The notes beneath the pieces are model-generated. The model was not told the DNA's origin and searched no databases. It was given only the letters and a program-made list of their open reading frames with translations. From Colimorpha sp045639845 (GTDB lineage Bacteria; Bacteroidota; Bacteroidia; Bacteroidales; P3): a stretch of 32,525 bases of DNA. Shown piece after piece: positions 1-8,080 of the stretch. Within the stretch, counting starts at the first letter, position 1. Each line of letters starts with the position of its first letter. The stretch lies in the NCBI GenBank assembly GCA_045639845.1, contig JAZUDW010000023.1, positions 1-32,525 on the forward strand, given 5' to 3'. The position numbers and the translations under genes were made by a program.

Positions 1-1688
1 CCCATGGTGAAGAGGAGGGCTATGGAACCTACAAGGAGTATGGCTACTGCTGTTACCACGGCACGGGTGTGGGCCAATACCCACTGGAGCCCTTGCTGGT
101 ACCATGCTTTGAGCTTGAGTGCTATGCGGGTATCTTTGAGCTGCTTGTCGAGGTAGCGGGTGTCGGTGAGCATGAGTTTGCAGAGCACAGGGGTGACGGT
201 CATGGCTACCACGAGCGACATGAAGAGGGCTACGAGGTAGGCTATGCCGAGGGGTTTGAGCATACGTCCTTCGAGACCGCTGAGGAAGAAGAGGGGAAGG
301 AACGACACCATGATGATGAGGGTGGCGTGGATGATGGAGCTGCGTATCTCGCTTGAGCCTTCGAAGACCACGGTGGTGCTGTCGCTGCGCTGCTCTGGAG
401 CCAGACGATGGTTTTGGCGTAGCCGTTTATAGACGTTCTCTACGTCGATAATGGCATCATCGACCAGCGAGCCGATGGCTATGCACATGCCGCCGAGGGT
501 CATGGTGTTGATGTTGTAGCCCAACAGGTGGAGGCACAGCATGGAGCCGAGCAGCGAGAGGGGGATAGAGATGATGGAGATGAGGGTGGTGCGCAGGCTG
601 CCGAGGAAAAGGAAGAGGATGATGATGACACACACGGCGCCTTCGAGGAGGGCTTTGCTCACATTGTTGACCGAGGCCGAGATGAAGTCGGCCTGACGGA
701 ATATCTGGGTGTTCATCACCACATCGTGGGGTAGCGACTGCTGTATGTTTTTCAGGTTGGCCTCTATGGCGTTGGTGACCTTGAGGGTGTTGATATTGGG
801 TTGCTTGGATATGCTGAGTATGATGGCGGGCTGGGCATTGGCAGAGGCGTAGCCTTGCTTGACGGCATTGCCTATAGTGACGTCGGCCACGTCGGAGATG
901 CGCACGGGAAAGGCTCCGTGCATCTTCACGAAGCTCTTGCCAAGCTCGGTGGTGTCGCAGGTGCGCGATATGCCACGCAGGGCGTATTCGTTGCCGAAGT
1001 CGCGTACTACGCCGCCTACGGAGTTCTGTGCCAGAGAGGAGCCGGCTTGAACTAGGTCGTCCATAGTGACGCCGAAGGCCTGCATCTTGACAGGATCGGC
1101 CAGGATCTGATACTGCTTGTAGTCGCCACCGATGATGGTGACCTGCGATACGCCGCCTGTGCCCAGTATGGTGGGCTTGACTACCCACTCGGCGAGGGTG
1201 CGGAGGTCTTGCATGGAGGTGCGGTGTTCGGGGGTGGACTGGGTGCTATCGACCTGCAGGCCTATGAAGAGTATCTCGCCCATGACGCTGCTCTGTGGTG
1301 CCATAACGGGGGTGATGCCTTCGGGCAGCTGCTCGGCAAGGGTGGCCATCTTCTCGTTGACAACCTGTCGGGCTTTGAACTGATCCATGCCCCATTCGAA
1401 CTCAACGAACACAAAGGAGCTGCCTTGCGACGATGCTGAGCGAACGCGGCGCACATGGGTGGCGCCATTCATGGCTGTCTCGATGGGGAAGGTGACCATG
1501 CGCTCCACCTCTTCGGGGGCCATGCCGTGGGCATCGGTCATCACTACCACGGTGGGAGCAGTGAGGTCGGGAAATACATCGATATCCATCTGCTTGGTGG
1601 CATAGAGGCCTGCAAAGATCAGTCCTATGGCTGCCAACATGATGAACAGTTTGTTGCGAAGTGAGAATTGAATTATCTTGTTTAACAT
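1..1688 (-). CDS. czcA: CzcA/CusA-type heavy-metal RND efflux pump, 3' end outside window
   Basis: Inner-membrane RND pump that would use the proton gradient to drive divalent or monovalent metal ions out through an adaptor and an outer-membrane channel. The ATG is at 1688-1686 (MLNKIIQFSLRNK) and 562 residues are visible before the window edge, about half of a usual ~1040-residue pump. The first membrane helix is followed by the family-typical segment MDIDVFPDLTAPTV. The TM4 proton-relay motif reads IGSLVDDAIIDVENVYKRL, with Asp410, Asp411, Asp415 and Glu417, which fits the heavy-metal (HME) branch rather than drug pumps. It lies downstream of the adaptor and outer-membrane factor genes in the same orientation, but 230 bp separate it from czcC. 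The metal specificity cannot be read from this half. Confidence 0.93.
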   Translation of the reverse strand, partial: MLNKIIQFSLRNKLFIMLAAIGLIFAGLYATKQMDIDVFPDLTAPTVVVMTDAHGMAPEEVERMVTFPIETAMNGATHVRRVRSASSQGSSFVFVEFEWGMDQFKARQVVNEKMATLAEQLPEGITPVMAPQSSVMGEILFIGLQVDSTQSTPEHRTSMQDLRTLAEWVVKPTILGTGGVSQVTIIGGDYKQYQILADPVKMQAFGVTMDDLVQAGSSLAQNSVGGVVRDFGNEYALRGISRTCDTTELGKSFVKMHGAFPVRISDVADVTIGNAVKQGYASANAQPAIILSISKQPNINTLKVTNAIEANLKNIQQSLPHDVVMNTQIFRQADFISASVNNVSKALLEGAVCVIIILFLFLGSLRTTLISIISIPLSLLGSMLCLHLLGYNINTMTLGGMCIAIGSLVDDAIIDVENVYKRLRQNHRLAPEQRSDSTTVVFEGSSEIRSSIIHATLIIMVSFLPLFFLSGLEGRMLKPLGIAYLVALFMSLVVAMTVTPVLCKLMLTDTRYLDKQLKDTRIALKLKAWYQQGLQWVLAHTRAVVTAVAILLVGSIALLFTM

Positions 1689-1699
1689 AGAAAGGGGGG

Positions 1700-1915
1700 G
1701 AGGATTATTGTTTATTTGTTTAGTTGTTGATTTGTTGATTTGATTATGTTGTTGAGTTGAGAGATCGAAGATGAGGATTGATAAACTGTTGCATTGTTAG
1801 CTTCACTGCTGGAATGTGTAGCTCAGTGGTTTTTGTTGAATCGTTGATTTGCAAAATCCTTCAAATAAACAATTAAACGATTCAACAAATAAACAGTTCA
1901 ACAGTTCAACAACAT
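1700..1915. repeat. Low-complexity TTGTTGA-rich intergenic tract with a 14-bp inverted repeat
   Basis: The czcC-czcA gap is filled with variants of GTTGATTTGTTGA and, further right, its complement (for example CAACAGTTCAACAAC). A perfect 14-bp inverted repeat, TTTGTTGAATCGTT at 1832-1845 and AACGATTCAACAAA at 1876-1889, could form a stem with a 30-nt loop in the transcript 3' of czcC. There is no T-run after it, so it is not a classical terminator. Similar phrases recur near 12.1, 22.3 and 23.1 kb. Confidence 0.6.
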
Positions 1916-1918
1916 TCA

Positions 1919-3115
1919 TTATTGCTCTTCGAAATAGGAATATAGTTCTAATAGCGTCAGCTCTAACTGTAGTTGAAGGTTGAGCAGTTGTTTCTGCAGG
2001 TCCAGATAGTAGTTCTTGTTTCGCAGATAGTCTTCAAGGGTCATCTCGCCTGCCAGCAAAGCTTGCTCTATGAGTGCTCGGTTGTCGTGTTGCTGCATGC
2101 TGTTCTGCAGAGCCTCTATCCGTTTTTTCAGTATCTGGGCATGCACACGCAGTAGGTCGCATTCATGGTCTATCTGGTATAGATAGGCTTCTGTCTGGCT
2201 GTGGGCAGCAGTCTGCTGAAGGACGGCCGATTGTATCTTGCGCCTATTGTTCCATAGGGGGACGTTGAGCTGGAGTGTGACACCACGATAGGTCTCGCCC
2301 ACCACATTCTCGCTAGCATAGCCTACCTCCATCTGCGGGAGGCGTTCGGAACGAGACAGCGCCACCTCCTGCTCGCTTATATGCTCTTGAAGCTGCATCA
2401 GTCGGTAGCGAGGCATGGTGTAGTTGCTGTCGTTGTGCCAGTCGATGGCCGACGAGGCTTGGAAGTGTTCGGGCAGGGGGAAGTTCTCTGTGCCGGCAAT
2501 GGTAGCGAGCTGTGCCCTGTAGCGTAGCGCCTCCAGTCGGGCGAGGGCCAGCTCGTTGTTGGCCTGTTGTTCATCCATCATCGCTTGGTTGTATTCAATG
2601 GCGGTGCAGTCGCCGTGGTCCATGCGTAGGGTGTATATATCGGCCACTTTATGGGCGCTGGCCATATACTCGTCGAATAGAATGGCAAGTTGATGATAGT
2701 AGGCCAGGTGGGCACAATACTGCTGTGCTTCGTAGAATATCTGTATGAGATCGATGGATGTTTGTAGCTGCACCTGTTGTGAGCCTAAGTTGCGTAGCTG
2801 ACGCCGATGGCGATATACCGAGGGCATATCGAAACTCTGGGTCACGCTGAGGTCCCAGCGTTTGCCGATAGAGGAGGGGGCACCTTGATAGAATCCACCT
2901 TCGATAGCGGGGTTCTCGATGGTGCGCTCGGCATCGATTCTGCTATGCTCGGCTTGTGCATTGGCCATGAGTGCCGATACTCGGGGCGAAGACTGCTCTA
3001 CGATACGGAGCACCTCACTGTAGCAGCGGGGTGGGGTGGGATGGCCATCGTGTTGGGCATAGGCTGTGACGCCTATAGATAGCAGCATCGATATTATGAT
3101 TGTTTTCTTGCTCAT
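1919..3115 (-). CDS. czcC: CzcC-type outer-membrane efflux factor (TolC family)
   Basis: Outer-membrane channel of a tripartite metal exporter. The 398-residue protein starts MSKKTIIISMLLSIGVTAYA, a signal peptide probably cleaved before Gln21. The mature part is alpha-helical with the two-fold repeat of TolC proteins: long helices rich in Gln, Glu, Leu and Ala (around residues 110-200 and 290-395), and strands such as GYASENVVGETYRGVTLQLN near the second barrel segment. Length and layout fit CzcC rather than the longer NodT type. It sits between the adaptor (upstream, 338-bp gap) and the RND pump (downstream, 230-bp gap). No Bacteroidota -7 box is obvious directly upstream, so its promoter is unresolved. 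Confidence 0.88.
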   Translation of the reverse strand: MSKKTIIISMLLSIGVTAYAQHDGHPTPPRCYSEVLRIVEQSSPRVSALMANAQAEHSRIDAERTIENPAIEGGFYQGAPSSIGKRWDLSVTQSFDMPSVYRHRRQLRNLGSQQVQLQTSIDLIQIFYEAQQYCAHLAYYHQLAILFDEYMASAHKVADIYTLRMDHGDCTAIEYNQAMMDEQQANNELALARLEALRYRAQLATIAGTENFPLPEHFQASSAIDWHNDSNYTMPRYRLMQLQEHISEQEVALSRSERLPQMEVGYASENVVGETYRGVTLQLNVPLWNNRRKIQSAVLQQTAAHSQTEAYLYQIDHECDLLRVHAQILKKRIEALQNSMQQHDNRALIEQALLAGEMTLEDYLRNKNYYLDLQKQLLNLQLQLELTLLELYSYFEEQ

Positions 3116-3453
3116 AGTAGTTGTTTTATTTGTTTAATAGGTGAATTTGTAGAACCCACCTTTACCATCCTCAATTAGTACTGTTGCATCAATATCTGCC
3201 TGCGGCGTAACGTAAATATACCGTGAATTGTCGAAAATTATTGTTTTTTATCTAACTTGTCTTTCAGTAGAATATTGATTTATGAAAATTCACGATCAAT
3301 TTGCGGAAATTAGCTCAACGTTGGTCGCTGACCTCAGTTCACGTTTGGCGAAGCGGTATTCAAATCAAAAAGAATAAGAATACTTGCATCAATATTATTG
3401 TCAACAGCTACTGGCTGATTTCTAAAAATTATCGCACCACTGGTTATCCCAAA
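3116..3453. repeat. Gene-free gap between czcB and czcC carrying dispersed-repeat pieces
   Basis: No gene is seen in these 338 bp. Two pieces recur near 9.1-9.3 kb. Positions 3211-3239 (CGTAAATATACCGTGAATTG and onward) match 9104-9132 at about 26 of 29 bases. Positions 3310-3340 (TTAGCTCAACGTTGGTCGCT and onward) match the minus strand of 9320-9290 at 28 of 31 bases. The gap therefore looks like the remains of a non-coding repeat element lying inside the efflux cluster. Confidence 0.65.
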
Positions 3454-5046
3454 TCAATGATGATGTCCGGCATGGGGATCGAGGGCTCCCGACGACTGGG
3501 CTAGTTTTACCATCATGGCTCCTCGGGTCACTACACGCTCGCCGGCTTTCACTCCGCTTTTCAGTTCGGTGTTCTTGCCGTCGGTAGCACCTACCTCCAC
3601 GGCTCGTTTCTCGAAGCTTTCGGGGGTGTGCTGCACGAATACGAAGGTGCTGCCCATCTCTTCAACTATACCGGTGTTGGGTATGGTGAGGACATCATGG
3701 TCGGACTCGGTGCGGATATAGAGCGTGACGAAGCTGCCGCTCAGCAGATTCACCTGGTTGCGGAAACGGAAGGTGACGGGGATGAGGGGACGGTCCACAT
3801 CGGTAGAACGGCCGTAGGATACCAGTCCGCCGTCGAGTTGTGCTATGTCGTAAACCTGGTTGTTGAGTACGAAGTTGGCACCCGTGATGTGCTGCAGATA
3901 GGGGTAGTAGCGAGGCTGGATGTCGGCGCGGACAAAGAGGTCGCGGTTCTGCGAGATGGTCACGATAGGCTGTCCGGCTTCCACATAGGCACCGTTTTTG
4001 ATATAGATGGATTTGATAAATCCTCCCATGGGGGCCGATACCGCCTGGCTGCCTTGCGAGAAGTTGCGTTTCAAGTTGTTGTAGTTGGCCTCCGCTCTCT
4101 CCAGTTCGTTGCGGCTGCGCAACAGTTCGCTTTGCGATACAATCTTGTTGTCGGCCAGCTGCAGCTTGCGTTCGTATTCCTGTTTGGCCACGGTATAGTC
4201 GGATAGAGCCTCCTGGTAACGTACCTGAAGGTTGTTGTCGGCCATGTTGCTGCTCTCGATGCTGAAGAGTCGTTGCCCGCTGCTCACGCTTGCACCTTCT
4301 ACAATGTTGGCGTGGCTGAATATCACTATGCCCGACGATTTGGCCGTCACCTCTCGTTCGTCGCCTTGCGAGGGCATCACCTGGGCTGTGGTTTTGATGA
4401 TCTGACCAAACTGGCATGGATGAAGTTCGGCCGTGGCGAAGTCCACTTTCCAACTCTGTTCTTTGGTGAAGGTGATCAAGCTGGTTGCTTGATGGTCTTC
4501 GTGATGGTGCTCGCCGTCGGCATGACTGTGGGAGTGCTCACCCTCGTGGTGATGGTGCTCGCCGTCGGCATGACTATGGGAGTGCTGATGGGTATGGGCA
4601 CCTTTCTCGGCTTCTTTGGCGTTTTTGAAAACATGGATATGCCCGGCTTTGATGGTCTCGATGCTGTCGGCCCATGCTATCTCGAACCGCAAAGATCCGC
4701 AACCAGTCTGTGCAGGGGTGATGCAGAAGTTGTAAAGACCGGCTTTCTCGGGTTGATTGATCGTGGTTTTTTGTTCTTTGCCTTCGATGGTAAGGATCAT
4801 AGTCACCTTGGTAGAGTCGAGTGGCTTGAAGTTGGAGAGTTTGGTGAGATGGATCAGTTGGTCGCAGTCCTGCCCAACGATGAAAGGCTGCATCTCGCCG
4901 TAGAGCTCAAGGGTGTTGCTGTACTGGGTGAGAATGGTACCATGATGATGATCTTCGTGTTCGTGATCATGACCCTTGTGGCAGGAAAGAACCGCCGTGC
5001 AAAGGACGGATAGTAGTAATGTGGTGATTTTCTTAATGCTTATCAT
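3454..5046 (-). CDS. czcB: CzcB-type periplasmic adaptor lipoprotein with His-rich metal-binding segments
   Basis: Membrane-fusion protein linking the RND pump to the outer-membrane channel. I start it at the ATG at 5046-5044 (MISIKKITTLLLSVL), because this gives a lipoprotein signal with lipobox AVLSC at Cys22; a start 26 codons further upstream would bury it. The 530 residues hold a His-rich cluster at about 23-35, an extra N-terminal domain at about 40-140, a second His-rich hinge at 151-185 with a duplicated HSHSHADGEHHH unit, then the biotinyl-lipoyl/coiled-coil/barrel adaptor at about 200-520, and end in DPHAGHHH. The His segments probably bind metal ions directly. The duplicated hinge is a 48-bp tandem repeat in the DNA at 4501-4586. 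It lies 299 bp after the small His-rich protein gene. Confidence 0.9.
   Translation of the reverse strand: MISIKKITTLLLSVLCTAVLSCHKGHDHEHEDHHHGTILTQYSNTLELYGEMQPFIVGQDCDQLIHLTKLSNFKPLDSTKVTMILTIEGKEQKTTINQPEKAGLYNFCITPAQTGCGSLRFEIAWADSIETIKAGHIHVFKNAKEAEKGAHTHQHSHSHADGEHHHHEGEHSHSHADGEHHHEDHQATSLITFTKEQSWKVDFATAELHPCQFGQIIKTTAQVMPSQGDEREVTAKSSGIVIFSHANIVEGASVSSGQRLFSIESSNMADNNLQVRYQEALSDYTVAKQEYERKLQLADNKIVSQSELLRSRNELERAEANYNNLKRNFSQGSQAVSAPMGGFIKSIYIKNGAYVEAGQPIVTISQNRDLFVRADIQPRYYPYLQHITGANFVLNNQVYDIAQLDGGLVSYGRSTDVDRPLIPVTFRFRNQVNLLSGSFVTLYIRTESDHDVLTIPNTGIVEEMGSTFVFVQHTPESFEKRAVEVGATDGKNTELKSGVKAGERVVTRGAMMVKLAQSSGALDPHAGHHH
4501..4586. repeat. 48-bp tandem duplication inside czcB
   Basis: Two nearly identical copies (4501-4538 and 4549-4586, period 48 bp) encode the two HSHSHADGEHHH units of the adaptor's metal-binding hinge. 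The period is a multiple of three, so changes in copy number would lengthen or shorten the hinge without breaking the frame. Confidence 0.8.
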
Positions 5047-5345
5047 AATATTGTGTAAATTCTTGAAAAAATCAGATAATAGAGTTTTGCCGTGGTATAT
5101 TGGTGTCGTACACTGTCGGCTCAATGGGAATGCGACAAGCGAACGGAGGCACCGTAGCTAGTTTAGGTACATCGCTTATGAACATCGCAGAGACCGATTC
5201 GACAATCTCTATTGTGGCCATGTGATACATACCACTATTCTGTGCAGGCTATCGACTGTATGCAAGTCGGCAGCATCAACACACGATGAATGATAGCAGG
5301 ACACCAACAATACGGGAGGCAAAAAAATGAAATATAGCCGATCGG

Positions 5346-5786
5346 CTAGCAGCAGGGCGGGCCTCGCAGTAGGGCTGTCGTCGGCCAGCCTCCATGAGGC
5401 AGTAGCGTAGAGAGAGGCACATGTTTATTATCCCTCACGGCCGATACAGAAGGATCTATTATGGATAGATCGGCTGTCGTTTCAGAGAACAACTGTATTA
5501 CTTCCAACTGTGTTTCGTTGAGACATTGATGTCTAACGGGGATGAGATGTTGGAGTATATGTTCCAATGAACATCTATTGGGGGTGCTGATGGGATCATC
5601 ATGGTGATGATGATCGCAACAAGCAAAGTCGTGGTCGCAGTCGCAGCCCATATCAGACTCACAAACCAGACCTCTTACATTGTGCTGGTCGTGGTGATAA
5701 TGGGGCACACAGGCATGAATCATGATGATAGCCCAAGCTAAAATCATCATCATCTTTGCTGTTATCCTACTAATATTGTGTAACAT
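5346..5786 (-). CDS. Small His/Cys-rich membrane-anchored protein leading the metal efflux cluster
   Basis: I place the start at the ATG at 5786-5784 (MLHNISRITAKMMMILAWAI), giving 146 residues. A longer reading from a TTG at 5819 is unlikely, because it would begin inside the -7 promoter element. A single hydrophobic N-terminal segment is followed by VPHYHHDQHNV, then a Cys/His cluster with CDCDHDFACCDHHHHDD, and a tail ending in PPCC. This resembles the short His-motif proteins that often precede Bacteroidales metal efflux operons (DUF6769-like, from memory). A periplasmic metal-binding or sensing role is inferred from composition and position only. The sequence is about 20 percent Cys plus His in its middle third. 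Confidence 0.72.
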   Translation of the reverse strand: MLHNISRITAKMMMILAWAIIMIHACVPHYHHDQHNVRGLVCESDMGCDCDHDFACCDHHHHDDPISTPNRCSLEHILQHLIPVRHQCLNETQLEVIQLFSETTADLSIIDPSVSAVRDNKHVPLSTLLPHGGWPTTALLRGPPCC

Positions 5787-5815
5787 ATATTGTTTTAACC
5801 ACGTTGACTTCTTTT

Positions 5816-5824
5816 GCAAAGATA
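5816..5824 (-). promoter_or_regulatory. Bacteroidota -7 promoter element for the metal efflux cluster
   Basis: The minus strand reads TATCTTTGC, a perfect TAnnTTTG element, 30 nt before the chosen ATG at 5786. A -33 TTTG is not clear. It decides the start of the downstream gene. Confidence 0.65.
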
Positions 5825-5944
5825 CAACCTTTTCTTTAATAGTGACCTTTTTTTATTCGACAGACACTCTATTTGCATCTCAGTTGCAAGTGGTTCGCCC
5901 TCATGTGTGGCAAAAAAAATGAAAACGACAAACGACAAAAGACA

Positions 5945-5982
5945 CCAAAAAAGCCGTGACACTCTTGCCACGGCTTTATTTT
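5945..5982 (-). terminator. Rho-independent terminator, bidirectional in form
   Basis: A 9-bp perfect stem, AAAGCCGTG at 5950-5958 with CACGGCTTT at 5969-5977, has a 10-nt loop. It is flanked by A-runs on the left and T-runs on the right, so it could act on both strands. The likely user is the minus-strand surface-protein gene ending at 6182. Confidence 0.75.
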
Positions 5983-6046
5983 TAGTGATCTGATATCAGT
6001 GATCCGACAAATGATTTTTCTTTGGTGAAAAGTGAAAAGATTGCAT

Positions 6047-6178
6047 ACTAACTAATCAATAACAATTCACTATTGACTATTCACAAATCACAATTCACTA
6101 TTGACTATTCACAATTCACTATTCACTATTGACTATTCACAAATCACTATTCACAAATCACAAATCACTATTCACTCA
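6047..6178. repeat. AT-rich tandem tract of CACTATTGACTATTCACAA-like units
   Basis: The sequence just 3' of the surface-protein gene is built of irregular copies of CAATTCACTATTGACTATTC and CACAAATCA. It has no coding character. It lies between the stop codon at 6182 and the terminator near 5960, so it would form the 3' untranslated region. Confidence 0.7.
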
Positions 6179-6639
6179 TCCCTATTCTATCACCACCACC
6201 TTCTGGGCGGGATAGTTGCCCACCTGCACGAAGTAGGCACCCGAAGTAGGCATGTTGAATATCGTGTAGTATTCGGCTCTGTCGCTCACGCTGATGCAGC
6301 GGCCTACGACGTCGAAGATTCTCACACGAGCGTTCTCGGCGTTCTCCACCACTATCTGCGTTCCTCTGGTATAGATCAGGTGCGAGGCAGTCTCGCTCAC
6401 GTCGATACTCTGGGTAGAGGCGGTAAACGAAGCCGTGAAGGTCATATCCTGACCCACGGTCACCGTTCTAGGGTTCTCCGTGTTGCCATCCTGCCATCCT
6501 TCGAAGCGGTAGCCCACCATAGGCACGGCGGCTATCTCTACCATCGTACCCTCGGGGAACGAACCATTACCGGCCACCAGACCCTTCTCCATATCGGCAG
6601 ACAGCACCGTCAGCGAGTAGTAGTCCAAAGGCTCCGTCA

Positions 6640-7020
6640 CAGTCACCGTATCGTAGATATAGACATCGATAAAGGCAGTGTCGTGAATCAATACATCCAC
6701 ATAAGTAGTATCGTACTGCCATTGGGTTACAATGGTGGTATCATGTACGGGTACTATCACATCTACATAAGTGGTATCATACTGCCAGCGATCCACATAG
6801 GTGGTATCATAGATGTAGTTATCCACGATGGTGGTATCATGAACAGGTACTATCACATCAACGTAAGTAGTGTCATACTGCCATTGCGTTACGATGGTGG
6901 TATCGTGTACGGGTACGAATACATCCACGTAGGTGGTGTCGTATTGCCATTGGGTTACAATGGTGGTGTCGTGTATTATTACATCTACATAAGTGGTGTC
7001 GAAAATATAGGTGGTATCTC
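6640..7020 (-). repeat. DTT-rich stalk repeats (coding)
   Basis: About 120 residues are built from units such as DTTYVDVIVPVHDTTIVTQW, with a basic step of 10-12 residues that each contain Asp-Thr-Thr. Copies are close to identical in DNA. The same kind of stalk occupies the same place in the paralogue at 28.0-28.3 kb. Confidence 0.8.
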
Positions 7021-7637
7021 TTACATTCCCTTGGGCGAAGAGTGCTATCAGATTAGAGTCTCTTACCACAGTTATATTGCGAGGATTGTCGCTGATGCCG
7101 TCGCTCCATTGATCAAAATGATAGCCAGCAAAAGGAAAAGCGGCAATGGTAGTTTGAGTGTTGTATTCAAAGATACCGCCACCATAGACTAAGCCCTGTT
7201 CCGCATTGCTGGATTCAACAGACAATCGATATTCATTGAGCGCGAAAAATGCTGTATATGTAGCACTGTCATACACGGTTATCGAACGAGGATTCGTAGT
7301 ATCTCCATCGTTCCAAGACACAAAATGATATCCTATAGTAGGAGTAGCAGAGATTGTGACAACCCCACCGTACTCATATGTTCCAGCACCACTTACCGTA
7401 CCATGTTCCTCGCTATCGGGAAGAACGTTAACCTAGTTGGAATCAGAGCACATTTCATGATAGGAGAAATTGGAGTAACTATTCCAGATGCTCATCCACC
7501 TGTAGGCATCTGTCGTACCGCAGGGCACATGGACTAATGCGATGTTGCCATAATCACCCAAAGCATAATCACCCAACGATGGTGGAGTGATACACGATAA
7601 CGTGATTTCGGATAATAATGGACAATACAGGAAAGCA

Positions 7638-8080
7638 TAATTTCCGATAGAGGTCACCGAATTGCCAATGGTCACACTCGTCAGACTACTACAAAAAGTG
7701 AAAGCATATCTTTCGATAGAGGTCACCGAATTGGGGATGCTCACACTCGTCAGGCTACCACACCAAGAGAAAGCAGATCTTCCGATAGAGGTCACCGAAT
7801 TGGGGATGCTCACACTCGTCAGACTACTACATTCAGAGAAAGCATAATCTCCGATATCGGTCACCGAATTGGGGATGCTCACACTCGTCAGACTACTACA
7901 ACCACTGTAAGCCCACACTCCGATAGAGGTCACCGAATCGGGGGTGCTCACACTCGTCAGACTATAACAATGAGAGAAAGCCCAATATTCGATAGAGGTC
8001 ACCGAATTGGGGATGCTCACACTCGTCAGACTACTACAATGATAGAAAGCATATTTTCCGATAGAGGTCACCGAATAGGT
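7638..8080 (-). repeat. Seven 69-bp LRR-encoding direct repeats
   Basis: Units of 69 bp, recognisable on the plus strand by GATAGAGGTCACCGAATTGG followed by GGATGCTCACACTCGTCAGA, encode 23-residue leucine-rich repeats. The copies are much more alike in DNA than needed for the protein fold, which suggests recent expansion or gene conversion. Confidence 0.85.

Noticed and set aside
6101..7192. 363-residue open frame on plus across the DTT stalk
   Set aside because: It is the complement of the repetitive stalk and sorting domain; its GGI and HYHI patterns are complements of the DTT codons.
7433..7435. Amber codon reassigned to an amino acid genome-wide
   Set aside because: kamE ends in TAG at 23231 directly after its expected C-terminus, so TAG acts as a stop here.
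7321..7440. Frameshift as the cause of the split adhesin gene
   Set aside because: The start of the first part and the end of the second part are in the same frame (distance 1251 bp, a multiple of three), so the break is a stop codon only.
7638..8080. CRISPR-like direct repeats
   Set aside because: The 69-bp units follow each other without unique spacers and encode leucine-rich repeats in frame.
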